A stretch of 64,000 nucleotides of DNA. Origin: Streptomyces fungicidicus. GTDB taxonomy: Bacteria > Actinomycetota > Actinomycetes > Streptomycetales > Streptomycetaceae. Below, piece after piece: positions 34,423 through 43,924 of the stretch. The DNA lies in contig NZ_CP023407.1 in the NCBI RefSeq assembly GCF_003665435.1, positions 6,630,501-6,694,500 of the forward strand. The letters run 5' to 3'. Made by a program: the position numbers and the translations under genes. The notes beneath the pieces are model-generated. The model did no database searches, was not told the origin of the DNA, and saw nothing but the letters and a program-made list of their open reading frames with translations. The stretch's first letter is position 1; each line of letters begins with the position of its first letter.

Positions 34423-37227
34423 ATGCCGACCGAGATCGAACAGATGTGGGCGGTCACGGCTCGTCAGGGGGAACTGCGGGCCATCGGCTCCGCGCTGACG
34501 GACCGCGGCGGGATCCTCCTCACCGGCACCACCGGCGTGGGCAAGACGCGCCTGCTCGCCGCCTCACTCCAACGCGTCGCGGCCGAGGGCCGCACCGTCG
34601 TGGCGGTCGGCGGGGCGGGCGGTCCCGAGACCGGCTGCGCGGAGAACTTCTGCTCGCTCGCCGAGTGCCTGGACCGGCTGGAGTCCGTACGGCGGCACAG
34701 CGATCCGGCACGGCGCACCGTCGTCGGCTTCGACGACGCCCACCTGGTGGAGGAGTCCGCCGCCCACCGGCTGTACCGCCTGACCGCGTCCGGGCGGGTG
34801 GCGGTCGCCGCCACCGCCCGGCGGGACGCGGCGCTGCCCACCGGGGTGGACAAACTCTGGGTGGAGCGCCTCGTGGAACGCCTGGAGGTACGGCCGTTCG
34901 CCCGGGACGTGGTGAGCTCCATCCTCCACGGCAGGGTCGGCGGGCCGGTGGACTCCGCGACCCTGGAACGGCTCTGGGCCACCACCCGGGGCAACGCCCT
35001 GATCCTGCACGAACTCGTCGAGTACGCGCTGACGGACGGCTCGCTGCGCCGCGTCGACGGGCGGTGGCACTGGGACGGGCTGCCCGCACGGCCGCCCGAG
35101 CGGCTGGCCGACATCGTCCTCCTCCGGCTGCGCGACCTGGCCCCGGAGGAACAGGAACTGGTGAACGTGCTGGCCGTGGCCGGCCCGGTCGAGTACGGAC
35201 TGGCCGAACGGCTCGGTCTCGCCCGCGCCGCGGAGACCCTCGACGGACGCGACCTGGTGCAGATCGAGTACAGCGGACGCCGGGTCGGCATCCGGCTGAC
35301 CGAACCGCTCACCGGGGCGGTGGTGGCGGACCGCATGTCGGGCCTCACCGCCCAGCGGCTGCGGCTGCAGCTCGCCGACGCGATCGAGGCCACCGGCGCG
35401 CGGCGCGAGGACGACGTGGTGCGGATGGCGACCCTGCGCATGGCGGCGGGCCGCGTCCCGGAACCGGCGGTACTGCTCGCCGCGGCGCGCACGGCGGCCC
35501 ACCGCCGCGACTTCGCCCTCACCGAACGACTGTGCCGCTCCGTACTCGGCAACCCCCGCCCGCCCCGCGACGCCCGTCGGACACCGTCCGCCGGGCCGGC
35601 CGGTGACGGCGCTCCGGTGTCCGGCCCGGCCCGTGGTGTGGCGGGTGCCGACAACGTTTCCGTGGCGGGCGAGGGGGACGGGGCCTGCGGTGGGGTGGTG
35701 ACCGCCGACGAGGCACGTGCCGCGCTGCTGCTCGGGCGGGCCCTCGCCGGGCAGGGGCGGCACGAGGAGGCCGAGGCGGTCTTCGCGGGCGCCCTCGCCG
35801 AACGGCCGGGTGCGGCCCCGCACGGGCTGCCCCGCGACGAGCTGATCGCCGCCGTCCACGACCGGGCGGACAACGCCGCCTGGGGACTGGGCCGCGGCGC
35901 GGACGCCGCCGCCGTCGTGGACGGACTGCCCGCCGGACTCGGCGCCCAGGGCACCGGCGTCCGGCACGGCTTCCACGCCGTCCTCGCGCTGCTCGCCGAC
36001 CGGCCCGACGACGCGGCCCGCACGGGACGCACCGTGCTGCCGGGCGAACAGCCCGACTCCGTGGTGGTGCAGCACCTGCTGCCCCCCGCCGCCTTCGCGC
36101 TGAGCGAGCTCGGCCGGCCCGCCGAGGCGCTCGCCCTGATCGCCCGGCACGCCCGCGACCTCGGCGGCTGGCACGACGACGCCCGGCTGCGCTGCCTGGT
36201 CGTGACGGCGCGCTGCGCCTTCGCGCAGGGCGACCTCGGCCGTGTCGCGGACACACTGGACGCCACCGGCCGCTTCGCGACGCCCGGCGACGACCTGCGC
36301 CAGCTCCAGCTGGCGCTGCTCCGCTCCCGCCTGCTGCGGCTGCTCGGCCGCCCCGCCGAGGCCGTCACCCTGCTGCGCGGCGCCAGCACCCTGCGGGTGC
36401 GGCGCGACTGGCTCGGCACACCCTCCTGGACGCTGGCCCAGCTCGCGGGCGCGCTCGCCGAGGCGGGCAGGCCGACGGAGGCGCTGCAGACGCTGGTCGA
36501 GGCGCAGGCCGCACGCCGGGACGCGCCCGCCTACCCGCTCGCCGACGACGCCCTCCTCCTCGAGCACGCCGTGGTGCTCGCCCACACCGGCGACCGCTCG
36601 GGCGCCGCCTGCCGCGCCCTGGAGGTCGTCCAGCGGGCCGCCGCCCGCCCGGCGACCGCGCTGGCTGCGCTGCACCTGGCCGTGCGGGTCGCCGACGCGC
36701 CGCGGGCCGCCGTCCGCGCCGCGCAGCTCGCCGCCGGCGCCCACTCGGAGCTGATGCGGCTCCAGTGCGACCACGTCGTCGCGCTGACCCGCTCGGACGG
36801 CGAGGCGCTGGAGGACGTGTCGGCCCGCTTCCGCACCATGGGAGCGGTCGCACTGGCGGCCGAGGCCGCGGCGCAGGCCGCGGACATGTACCGCAGGGAC
36901 GGCCGGCGCCGCGCGAGCCGGCTGGCCCGTGCCGCCGGCGCCCGCCTCCTCGCGGAGACGGGCTGCGCGCTGGTCCCGTGGGCCGACCCCCAGGAGCAGC
37001 GGCAGCCGGACCGGGCCGCGCCCCTGACCAGCCGCGAACGCGAGGTCGCCGCCCTGGCCGCCGGGGGACTGTCCAACCGGGACATCGCGGCACGCCTGGT
37101 GGTCTCGGTCCGCACGGTCGAGAACCACCTCTACCGGGTGTACGAGAAGCTCGGCATCACCGCCCGTTCCGATCTGGGCGGCGCGCTGCAGGGCCCGGCC
37201 CGCAACTCGCTGGGCCGGGCCGCCTGA
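34423..37227 (+). CDS. LAL-family (large ATP-binding LuxR) transcriptional regulator
   Basis: A 934-residue regulator. Walker A is TGTTGVGKTRLL (about 34-45) and Walker B is VVGFDDAH (about 100-107). A long helical TPR-like middle region follows, then a C-terminal LuxR HTH (about 865-925: SREREVAALAAGGLSNRDIAARL...VRTVENHLYRVYEKLGI). LAL proteins are pathway activators in many polyketide clusters. The ATG at 34423 has AAGGATC upstream; a GTG 13 codons earlier lacks one. It diverges from the PUFA-like operon and converges with the aromatic-acid operon. It has its own SARP-type promoter, and it is the best candidate to bind the TGAGT-N7-ACTCA sites of module 2. Confidence 0.9.
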   Translation: MPTEIEQMWAVTARQGELRAIGSALTDRGGILLTGTTGVGKTRLLAASLQRVAAEGRTVVAVGGAGGPETGCAENFCSLAECLDRLESVRRHSDPARRTVVGFDDAHLVEESAAHRLYRLTASGRVAVAATARRDAALPTGVDKLWVERLVERLEVRPFARDVVSSILHGRVGGPVDSATLERLWATTRGNALILHELVEYALTDGSLRRVDGRWHWDGLPARPPERLADIVLLRLRDLAPEEQELVNVLAVAGPVEYGLAERLGLARAAETLDGRDLVQIEYSGRRVGIRLTEPLTGAVVADRMSGLTAQRLRLQLADAIEATGARREDDVVRMATLRMAAGRVPEPAVLLAAARTAAHRRDFALTERLCRSVLGNPRPPRDARRTPSAGPAGDGAPVSGPARGVAGADNVSVAGEGDGACGGVVTADEARAALLLGRALAGQGRHEEAEAVFAGALAERPGAAPHGLPRDELIAAVHDRADNAAWGLGRGADAAAVVDGLPAGLGAQGTGVRHGFHAVLALLADRPDDAARTGRTVLPGEQPDSVVVQHLLPPAAFALSELGRPAEALALIARHARDLGGWHDDARLRCLVVTARCAFAQGDLGRVADTLDATGRFATPGDDLRQLQLALLRSRLLRLLGRPAEAVTLLRGASTLRVRRDWLGTPSWTLAQLAGALAEAGRPTEALQTLVEAQAARRDAPAYPLADDALLLEHAVVLAHTGDRSGAACRALEVVQRAAARPATALAALHLAVRVADAPRAAVRAAQLAAGAHSELMRLQCDHVVALTRSDGEALEDVSARFRTMGAVALAAEAAAQAADMYRRDGRRRASRLARAAGARLLAETGCALVPWADPQEQRQPDRAAPLTSREREVAALAAGGLSNRDIAARLVVSVRTVENHLYRVYEKLGITARSDLGGALQGPARNSLGRAA

Positions 37228-37237
37228 GGGAACGGCT

Positions 37238-37262
37238 CCGGGCAGGGCGGTGCCCTGCCCGG
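37238..37262. terminator. Bidirectional terminator between LAL gene and DAHP synthase operon
   Basis: Perfect 11-bp arms (CCGGGCAGGGC / GCCCTGCCCGG) with a 3-nt loop in the 39-bp space between convergent stops. Confidence 0.75.
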
Positions 37263-37266
37263 CCCG

Positions 37267-38496
37267 TCAGCCCGCCGCCACCAGGGACGGCGTGCGCAGA
37301 CCGGCGACGAGCCGGCCGAGTTCCAGGGCCTGGGTGCGGTTCAGCCGGGGATCGCACGCCGACTCGTAGCGGGACGCGAGGTCGGCGGGGCGCACGCCCG
37401 CGCTCCACACCGCTCCCGAACCGCCGCCCAGGCACTCGGTGACGTCCGCGCCGGTCATCTCCAGATGGACGCCGCCGGGGTGCGTGCCCAGCGCCCGGTG
37501 CACCTCGAAGAAGCCGGCGATCTCCTCGTACACGTCGTCGAAGTACCGGGTCTTGCGGCCGTTCACACGGACGGTGTTGCCGTGCATCGGGTCGCACACC
37601 CAGGCCACCGGGACGCCCGCGTCCGCGACCGCGCCGACCAGCTCCGGCAGCACCCGCCGGACGCTGCCCGCACCGGTCCGCACGATGAACGTCAGCCGGC
37701 CCGGCACCGCGCCGGGGTTGAGCGTCCGGGCGAGCCGCAGCAGGTCGTCCGGACGGGCGCCGGGGCCGATCTTCACCGCCACCGGGTTGGCGACCCGGGA
37801 CAGGAACGCGATGTGCGCCCCCTCGGGGTCCCGGGTGCGCTCGCCTGCCCACAGCAGGTGCCCGGAGCCGGCGTACGCGCGTCCCGTGCGGGAGTCCCGC
37901 CGGGTCAGCGGGAGTTCGTAGTCCATCAGCAGCGCCTCGTGGGACACGAACACCTCCCGCGCCACCGGCCGCGGCTCCGGACGGTCGGCGACCAGCCGCA
38001 GCGTGGTCGCGGCCGCCTCGTACGCGCGCAGCATGCGCCGGGGATCGGGGGTGCGGTCCTCCGCGGTGAACGCCGCGCCGTTGACCGCGTCACCGCGGTA
38101 GGCGGGCAGGGTGTGCCCCTGCACCGTCTCCAGCGGGCTGGAGCGCGGCTTGGCGTACTGACCGGCGAGCCGCCCGACCGTCACCACCGGCATCCCGAAG
38201 GCCCGCTCCAGGGTCCCCGCCAGACGGGACAGCGTCGCCACGGTGCCGTGCACCGCCGCCGGTGTGGCCCGCTCGACCATCTCGGCGCAGTCGCCGCCCT
38301 GGAGCAGGAAGGCCCGGCCCCCCGCGACCTCGCCGAGCAGCGCGGCCAGCCGGTCGCTGTCGTGCGGGCGGACGAGCGGGGGAAGGCCGGCCAGCCGTTC
38401 CCGGACACGGGTCACCGCGTCGGGGTCGGGCCACTGCGGCTGCTGCTCGGCCGCGGGTACGGCGGCCGGCGGCACGGGGAACTGGGGTACGGACAT
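37267..38496 (-). CDS. Class II 3-deoxy-7-phosphoheptulonate (DAHP) synthase, PhzC-type
   Basis: A 409-residue plant-like class II DAHP synthase. It shows LLQGGDCAEM, GRLAGQYAKPRS, WAGERTR, VAVKIGPG, CDPMHGNT and GVHLEMTG, containing the metal-binding Cys, His and Glu residues of the family. It condenses PEP and erythrose-4-phosphate, the first step of the shikimate route. A copy inside a cluster boosts chorismate supply and is typically less feedback-inhibited. The ATG at 38496 overlaps the PhzE-like stop (TGATG); a GTG one codon upstream is also possible. It is the last gene of the minus-strand 3-hydroxyanthranilate operon. Confidence 0.93.
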   Translation of the reverse strand: MSVPQFPVPPAAVPAAEQQPQWPDPDAVTRVRERLAGLPPLVRPHDSDRLAALLGEVAGGRAFLLQGGDCAEMVERATPAAVHGTVATLSRLAGTLERAFGMPVVTVGRLAGQYAKPRSSPLETVQGHTLPAYRGDAVNGAAFTAEDRTPDPRRMLRAYEAAATTLRLVADRPEPRPVAREVFVSHEALLMDYELPLTRRDSRTGRAYAGSGHLLWAGERTRDPEGAHIAFLSRVANPVAVKIGPGARPDDLLRLARTLNPGAVPGRLTFIVRTGAGSVRRVLPELVGAVADAGVPVAWVCDPMHGNTVRVNGRKTRYFDDVYEEIAGFFEVHRALGTHPGGVHLEMTGADVTECLGGGSGAVWSAGVRPADLASRYESACDPRLNRTQALELGRLVAGLRTPSLVAAG

Positions 38497-40459
38497 CACG
38501 CCGGGACTCCCTGGTCGGGCGGTGGGCAGACGGGCGGGGCGAGCAGGCCGGTGAGCAGGTCGCCCAGGACACGGTCGCCGTTCCTGGTCATCACCGACGC
38601 CGGATGGAACTGCACGGAGCAGAAACCGGGGCCGCGCAGCGCGAGCACCTCGTCGGTGAGGGCGTCCCGGGCGATGCGGACCGTGCCGGGGCGCACCGGG
38701 GCGCTCGGGATCTCGTCGGTGCCGGAGACCGCGGTGAACGAGTTGTAGAAGTAGACCAGTTCGCGCGAGCCGAACAGGTCGACGGCGCGCTGCACGCCCT
38801 GGTTGGGCACCGGGCGGCGGACCAGGTCCAGGCCCAGTGTCCGGCTCAGCACCTGGTGGCCCAGGCAGACGGAGAGGAACGGGGTGTCCTGCTCCAGGAG
38901 CTGCCCGGTGACCTCGTACAGGATGTCGATCTTCGCGTGGCCGCGGTCCCGCGGATCGCCGGGGCCCGGGCCTACGACGACGAGGTCCGGCCCCTGCAGC
39001 GCGTAGTCCTCGTCGTACCGGCGGACCTCCACCTCGCAGCCCAGCGCCCGCAGCAGCGTGGCGCCCATCGCCGTGAAGTGGTCCTCGGCGTCGATGATCA
39101 GGACGCGGCGCCCCGCCAGGGCCGGCCGCGGGGTGCTGCGCGCACCCGGGTCGGTCAGCCAGAACGGCGCCAGCGGCTCGTTCCGCCGGACCAGCGCCTC
39201 CCGTACGGACGGCAGCCGCGCCAGCCGGTCGCCGTGCCCGGCCGTGGCGGCGGGCGGCGACACGTCCTCGTCCGCCGCGCCGGCCACGGCCGCCAGCAGC
39301 CCCGCCGCCTTGGCGCGGGTCTCGGCCGCCTCGGCCATCGGGTCGGAGTCGCGCACCAGCGTCGCGCCGACCCCGAGGCGCAGCGCGCCCGCGCGGTCGA
39401 TGTCCATGGTCCGGATCAGGATCGCCGAGTCCATGGTCCGCCGCCCGCGCGGCGGCCCACCAGTGCGGCCACCCCGGAGTAGTAGCCGCGTCCCTCCGGC
39501 TCGAACCGCGCGATCACCGAGCAGGCGCTCTCCAGCGGACTGCCCGTCACGGTCGGCGCCAGCAGGGTGCGGCGCAGGATCTCCCGCGGGTCGAGGGCGG
39601 TGCGGCCCTCGATGAAGTACTCGGTGTGGGCGATGTGCGCCATCATGCGCAGCCGCGGACCGAGGACCCGGCCGCCGTCCGCGCACACCGCGCTCATCAT
39701 CTTCAGCTCCTCGTCGACGACCATGAAGAGCTCGTTGGTCTCCTTGTCGTCGGCGAGGAACTCCAGCAGCCCCTCGGCCTCCGGGCCCTCCTCGGGGTAG
39801 CGGTAGGTGCCGCTGATCGGGTTCATCACGGCCCGACCCTCGTCCAGGGACACATGCCGCTCCGGGCTGGCCCCGACCAGGGTGCGGTCGCCGAGGTGGA
39901 CCAGGAAGGTCCAGTGCTGTCCGGAGGTACGGCGCAGCAGCCGCCCGTAGTACGCCAGGGCCGCCGGCACCGACCAGCCGGCCAGGCGGGCCGAGTAGTC
40001 GCGGCGCAGCACGAAGTTGGCGCCCGCCCCGCTGGCGATCTCCTCGTCCAGGACCCGGCGCACGGTGTCGGCGTACCGCCGGTCGTCCAGTTCGAAGCCG
40101 CCGTCCCGCAGGGCCAGCGGGTGGTCGGCGGACCGGGGGAGGGCGGCGAGCACCTCGTCCAGCGGCACCGACTCCTGCGCGGTGATCCGCAGTCCGGCCA
40201 GCGGTGTGCCGTCGTCGACGTGGTCGAAGCCGCGCTCGCCGATCTGCCGGTGCGGGACCAGGGCCAGCAGTTCGAACCCGTCGTCGCCGCCCGGCTCGTC
40301 CAGCGGGAGGCCGGCGAGCGTCTCGTACTCGTCCACCGGCCCGGCCAGCACGTCGATCCGGTCCGGCGCCCCCGACTCGGGGCGGTGCAGCAGGGCGAAC
40401 GGCCCGTTGTGGGTGCCGTCCGCGATCCGGCGCAGCAGCGAGCCCGCGCCGGCGGTCAC
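38496..40459 (-). pseudogene. PhzE-like 2-amino-2-desoxyisochorismate synthase, interrupted by a -1 frameshift
   Basis: Two frames together give a full-length PhzE of about 650 residues. The first (GTG 40459 to stop 39416) is the chorismate-binding domain through GYYSGVAALVGRRAGGG, then leaves the family sequence. The second frame resumes at RRTMDSAILIRT (about 39445) and runs to 38496, covering the domain end plus the class I glutamine amidotransferase (VCLGHQ with the nucleophilic Cys). The break lies in a G/C run at about 39436-39460. One missing base restores a single frame, so sequencing error, recent mutation or programmed -1 slippage are all possible. The amidotransferase triad reads QFHPAS where TrpG-type domains have HPES. 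The enzyme aminates chorismate to ADIC. Start overlaps the PhzD-like stop (GTGA). Confidence 0.85.
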
Positions 40460-41142
40460 GACCGTGCCTCCGCGAGCTCGGCGCCGGCCGCCCGGTCACC
40501 GTCGAGCGCGGTCACCAGGGTGCCGGTCGGCAGCACCATGGCGCACCGCTCCGCCATGTACCGCAGGGCCAGCCGGTGGTGGCCCCGGGAGAAGTCCGCG
40601 GTGGCGTCGCCCGCGACGAAGGTGCGGATGCCGTGCGCGAAGCCGTCGGCGGCGGTCAGCAGGATGCCGACGTGGGCGTAGATCCCGCACAGCACCATCT
40701 GGTCGCGGCCCGAGGCGCGCAGCAGCCGCAGCAGCTCACCGCCGTGGTAGGCGCTGGCACGCCACTTGACGAGCACGGTGTCGCCCTCGTCCGGCGTCAG
40801 CCCGTCGACGACGGCCCGGTCCTCGGGGCGCGCGCTCATGCCGGGGCCCCAGAAGTCCGCGAGCAGTCCGCGCTCGTCGGGGCTCATGCCGCCCGGCTGG
40901 GCGGTGTAGAGGACCGGCACCCCGGCGCGGACCGCCGCCTCGCGCAACGCGACGGTGTGCCGTTCGAGTTCGGTGCGCGGCGACTGCCGCGCGGGCAGCT
41001 TCTCGACGAAGAAGCGCTGCATGTCGTGGACGAGCAGCACGGCCCGGTCCGGGTCCAGGACCCACTCGGCGGTGTTCCGCGGCAGCTCGGCGGCGGTGGG
41101 CATGGCATGGGGGACGATCTCGGGAACGGCGGCCTGCGTCAT
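40456..41142 (-). CDS. PhzD-like isochorismatase
   Basis: A 228-residue isochorismatase-fold hydrolase. It has the acid Asp40 in LLVHDMQRFFV, Lys126 in VKWRASAYHG, and CGIYAHVGIL, the PhzD-type replacement of the nucleophile region of amidases. It hydrolyses the pyruvate enol ether of ADIC to give trans-2,3-dihydro-3-hydroxyanthranilate (DHHA). It lacks the aryl carrier domain of EntB, and a separate carrier protein is encoded at 43589. It precedes the PhzE-like gene with a 4-bp overlap and follows the dehydrogenase gene across a 96-bp gap containing a strong hairpin. Confidence 0.93.
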   Translation of the reverse strand: MTQAAVPEIVPHAMPTAAELPRNTAEWVLDPDRAVLLVHDMQRFFVEKLPARQSPRTELERHTVALREAAVRAGVPVLYTAQPGGMSPDERGLLADFWGPGMSARPEDRAVVDGLTPDEGDTVLVKWRASAYHGGELLRLLRASGRDQMVLCGIYAHVGILLTAADGFAHGIRTFVAGDATADFSRGHHRLALRYMAERCAMVLPTGTLVTALDGDRAAGAELAEARS

Positions 41143-41176
41143 GGTGTGCCCTTCTGGGTCTTCGAGCGTCTGGGAG

Positions 41177-41223
41177 CCGGGCCCCGTCCGCCGGAGCGGT
41201 GCGTACCGGCGGACGCGGCCCGG
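41177..41223 (-). terminator. Intercistronic hairpin inside the 3-hydroxyanthranilate operon
   Basis: CCGGGCC-cc-GTCCGCCGG pairs with CCGGCGGAC-gc-GGCCCGG across an 11-nt loop (16 of 18 pairs). It fills the only long gap between the dehydrogenase and PhzD-like genes and may lower expression of the downstream genes. Confidence 0.55.
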
Positions 41224-41238
41224 ACCACGGCGGGCGGC

Positions 41239-42075
41239 TCACACGCCGAGCGTGGCGCCGCCGTCGACCGTGAGGTCCTGCAGAGTGATGTGGCCGGCCC
41301 GCTCGGAGAGCAGGAACACCACCGCCTGGGCCACGTCGGAGGGTCGGGCCAGCCGGCCGGTGGGGATGCCGACGCGGTACGCGTCGGGGGCGCCCTCGAT
41401 GGACGGGCGGCCCGCGTCCTCGCCCTCCCACAGGGAGGTCAGCATCGGCGTGTCGGTGGAGCCCGGCGCGACCACGTTGCAGCGGATGCCGGCGCCCGCG
41501 AGCTCCAGCCCCAGGCACTTGGTGAACGCCTGCGCGGCCGCCTTGGACGCCGCGTAGGCGGCCATGCCGGTACGGGCGGTGCGGGCCGCGTTGGAGGTGA
41601 CGGTGACGACCGCCCCGTGCCCGCGCGGCGCCATCCGGGCGGCCACCGCACGGCTCATCAGATAGACGCCGGTGGCGTTCACCGCGAGGGTGTCGGCCCA
41701 GTCGCGCTCGGACAGCCCGGCCACCGGACCGGGGCGCAGGATGCCCGCGGCGTTGACCAGGTGTGTGATCGGCCCCAGCTCGCTCTCCACCCGCTCGACC
41801 GCCGCCGCTACCTCCTCGCCGTCCGACACGTCCGCCGGCACGGCCAGCAGCCGGGGCTCGGGCGCCGCGGGATCGGCGGCGGCCTCCTTGCGCAGCCGCG
41901 CGGCGAGCTCCTCGAGCGCCGTCCCGTCCCGGTCGACCAGGGCCACGGCCGCCCGGTGGCGGACCAGTTCGGCCACGACCTCCGCGCCGATGCCGCCGGC
42001 CGCGCCGGTCACCACGGCCACCCGGCCGTCCAGTCCGAGACCGTCCCGCTCGAGATCGTGCGTCAGCACCGTCAT
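41239..42075 (-). CDS. DhbA/EntA-like short-chain dehydrogenase (DHHA to 3-hydroxyanthranilate)
   Basis: A 278-residue SDR with nucleotide-binding VVTGAAGGIGAE (21-32), NAAG at 108-111, and the catalytic Ser161, Tyr174 and Lys178. EntA/DhbA oxidise 2,3-dihydro-2,3-dihydroxybenzoate; beside PhzD- and PhzE-like enzymes the logical substrate is DHHA, giving 3-hydroxyanthranilic acid, as in chorismate-derived benzoxazole pathways. The phenazine-specific genes (PhzF, PhzB, PhzG) are not visible in the window. The ATG at 42075 overlaps the amidohydrolase stop (ATGA), so a long fused upstream extension is rejected. Confidence 0.85.
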   Translation of the reverse strand: MTVLTHDLERDGLGLDGRVAVVTGAAGGIGAEVVAELVRHRAAVALVDRDGTALEELAARLRKEAAADPAAPEPRLLAVPADVSDGEEVAAAVERVESELGPITHLVNAAGILRPGPVAGLSERDWADTLAVNATGVYLMSRAVAARMAPRGHGAVVTVTSNAARTARTGMAAYAASKAAAQAFTKCLGLELAGAGIRCNVVAPGSTDTPMLTSLWEGEDAGRPSIEGAPDAYRVGIPTGRLARPSDVAQAVVFLLSERAGHITLQDLTVDGGATLGV

Positions 42076-43592
42076 CGGGTCGCCTCCTCGGCGGCGCGGC
42101 GCCGCGTGGTGCGCGCGAACACCTCGTCCACGCTCTCCTGCGGAACCTTCAGGCAGCGCACCGAGTAGGAGCGCAGCGCCGCCTCGTAGTCGGCCAGCAG
42201 GGCGTCCTCGTCGAAGCCGGTGGGCCGGCCCGACTCCACCAGGACCCGCCCGCCGACGACGACCGTGTCGATGTCGCCGGAGCCGCCCACCGCGAGGAAC
42301 GCCTCCAGCGGACGCGGCGTGTGCACGAACCGCCAGTCGTCCAGCGGAACCATCACCAGGTCCGCCTGCTTGCCCGGGGCCAGGCTGCCGATCTCCTCCT
42401 CCCAGCGCAGTCCGCGGGCGGCGATCCGGGTGCCCATCGCCAGCGCGTCGGTGGGCCGGACCAGCAGCGGGTCGGCGTACATCTCGTTGTGGGTCTGCCA
42501 GGCGGCCCGCATCTGCTCGGGCATGCCGGGGAAGACCAGCGGCTGGCCGTCGGTGGACAGCGACACGTCGAGTCCGGCGTGGCGCAGTTCCGGGATCAGC
42601 CGGGTCTCCGTCATCGCGGACTCGCCCGCGGAACCGTACTTGGCGGGGGAGTGGCTCAGGTGCACTCCCGCCTCCAGCAGCATCTTGCGTTCCTCGTCGT
42701 CGGCGAACCCGGTGTGGATCGACATCAGCCGCTCGTCCAGCAGCCCGAGCCCGGCGAACCGGCGCACCGGCGTGTCGCCGTAGTAGCCGCGGACGAACTC
42801 GCCCTCGTTGCGCTGGGCGCCGATGTGCGAGGCGAAACCGGTGTCGTGGCGCTGCACGATCCCGGCCAGCCCGCGCCCGAGTTCGTCGGTCATGTTGGTG
42901 CCGTACACGGCGGTGGGGCGGGCCCTCAGCAGGCCCGTGGGGTCGTCCGCGCACGTCTTGACCAGCGACTCGATCTCGGACAGCACGGCGTCGGTGTCAC
43001 GGCTGCGGGTGAACGCGCTCTCCCCGGGCCGGCACACGGCGTCCGTGGCCCAGGTGCTCACCGAGCAGCGCATCCCCAGCCACACGGCGGCCGCGGCCAG
43101 CGCCTCGGGGCGGTTGACCGAGCCGACGTCACCGAGCGTGGTGACGCCCGCCCGCAGCTGCGTCCACATCGAGAACCGGGCGATGGCCTCGCCCTCGTCC
43201 GGGGTGAGACCGGCGATCAGGTCGTGGAAGGAGTCGAAGACGGCGGAGATGCGGTGCATGTCGCCGCCGTGACCGAGGAAGCCGGCCTGGTCGCCGCGGT
43301 CGTCGGCGGGCCGCAGCGCCCCGTTGAACGGCAGCCGGGTGGAGAACAGTTCGTGCCAGTGCGCGTTGACGAAGCCGGGCAGCACCAGCATCCGGCGGGC
43401 GTCCACCGTACGCAGCGCGGCCCGCTGGCCGGGCGGCAGCGCGGCGACGGCGGCGTCCACCTCGGCCACCGTCCCGACGGCGGCGATCCGGCCGTCGACG
43501 GCCAGCAACGACCCCTCGGGCAGGACCCGTTCGCCGTCGTCGGCCGTGTACAGGTGGGCGCCGCGCACGAGCAGCGGCTCGGGTGCGCTCAT
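42072..43592 (-). CDS. Amidohydrolase-family enzyme, probable benzoxazole-forming cyclase
   Basis: A 506-residue metal-dependent amidohydrolase (chlorohydrolase-like). Metal-binding HxH is His78/His80 in NAHWHE, with further ligands in FASHIG, IHTGFAD and LSTDGQP. Close functional relatives by context are the amidohydrolases of nataxazole, caboxamycin and A33853 biosynthesis, which close the oxazole ring on 3-hydroxyanthranilate-derived intermediates. It is translationally coupled to both neighbours (ATGA on each side), between the aryl carrier protein and the dehydrogenase. An ordinary deaminase or hydrolase role is possible, but the operon makes cyclisation more likely. Confidence 0.8.
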   Translation of the reverse strand: MSAPEPLLVRGAHLYTADDGERVLPEGSLLAVDGRIAAVGTVAEVDAAVAALPPGQRAALRTVDARRMLVLPGFVNAHWHELFSTRLPFNGALRPADDRGDQAGFLGHGGDMHRISAVFDSFHDLIAGLTPDEGEAIARFSMWTQLRAGVTTLGDVGSVNRPEALAAAAVWLGMRCSVSTWATDAVCRPGESAFTRSRDTDAVLSEIESLVKTCADDPTGLLRARPTAVYGTNMTDELGRGLAGIVQRHDTGFASHIGAQRNEGEFVRGYYGDTPVRRFAGLGLLDERLMSIHTGFADDEERKMLLEAGVHLSHSPAKYGSAGESAMTETRLIPELRHAGLDVSLSTDGQPLVFPGMPEQMRAAWQTHNEMYADPLLVRPTDALAMGTRIAARGLRWEEEIGSLAPGKQADLVMVPLDDWRFVHTPRPLEAFLAVGGSGDIDTVVVGGRVLVESGRPTGFDEDALLADYEAALRSYSVRCLKVPQESVDEVFARTTRRRAAEEATR

Positions 43593-43870
43593 GCGGCACC
43601 CCCGGTCGCCGCGGACCGCGCCCGCGCCTCGGCGAGCTCACGGCTGAACCCGGCCACGGTCGGGTCGGAGAGCAGGGAGTCGAAGTCGACGGGGAAGCCG
43701 CCGCGCCGCCAGCGGCTGCTCAGCCGCATGACTTCGAGCGAACCGAGCCCCAGCAGGATGAGGTTGGCGTCGTCCGGGATCTCGTCCGGCGCGGTACCCA
43801 GGAGCTGGGCGACGGCGTCACGCACCTGTGCGCGCAGCTCCAGGTCCCCGGTCGGTGTACTGGTGTCCAT
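43589..43870 (-). CDS. Aryl carrier protein
   Basis: A 93-residue carrier protein with phosphopantetheine Ser44 in LLGLGSLEVMRL, an ArCP-like loop similar to those of EntB/DhbB carrier domains. It would be primed by the Sfp-type PPTase at 12605 and loaded by the AMP ligase encoded 54 bp upstream. Its stop overlaps the amidohydrolase start. It probably holds 3-hydroxyanthranilate or 3-hydroxypicolinate during amide or ester formation. Confidence 0.88.
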   Translation of the reverse strand: MDTSTPTGDLELRAQVRDAVAQLLGTAPDEIPDDANLILLGLGSLEVMRLSSRWRRGGFPVDFDSLLSDPTVAGFSRELAEARARSAATGGAA

Positions 43871-43924
43871 GGGCGGTGCGGGCCTTCCTTCGGTCGTGGG
43901 ATGACAGGACGCGGCGGACGGCGC

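Noticed and set aside
37267..42075. Phenazine biosynthesis cluster (DAHP synthase, PhzE-, PhzD-like genes)
   Set aside because: PhzF, PhzA/B and PhzG homologues are absent, and a DhbA-like dehydrogenase is present instead, which diverts DHHA to 3-hydroxyanthranilate.
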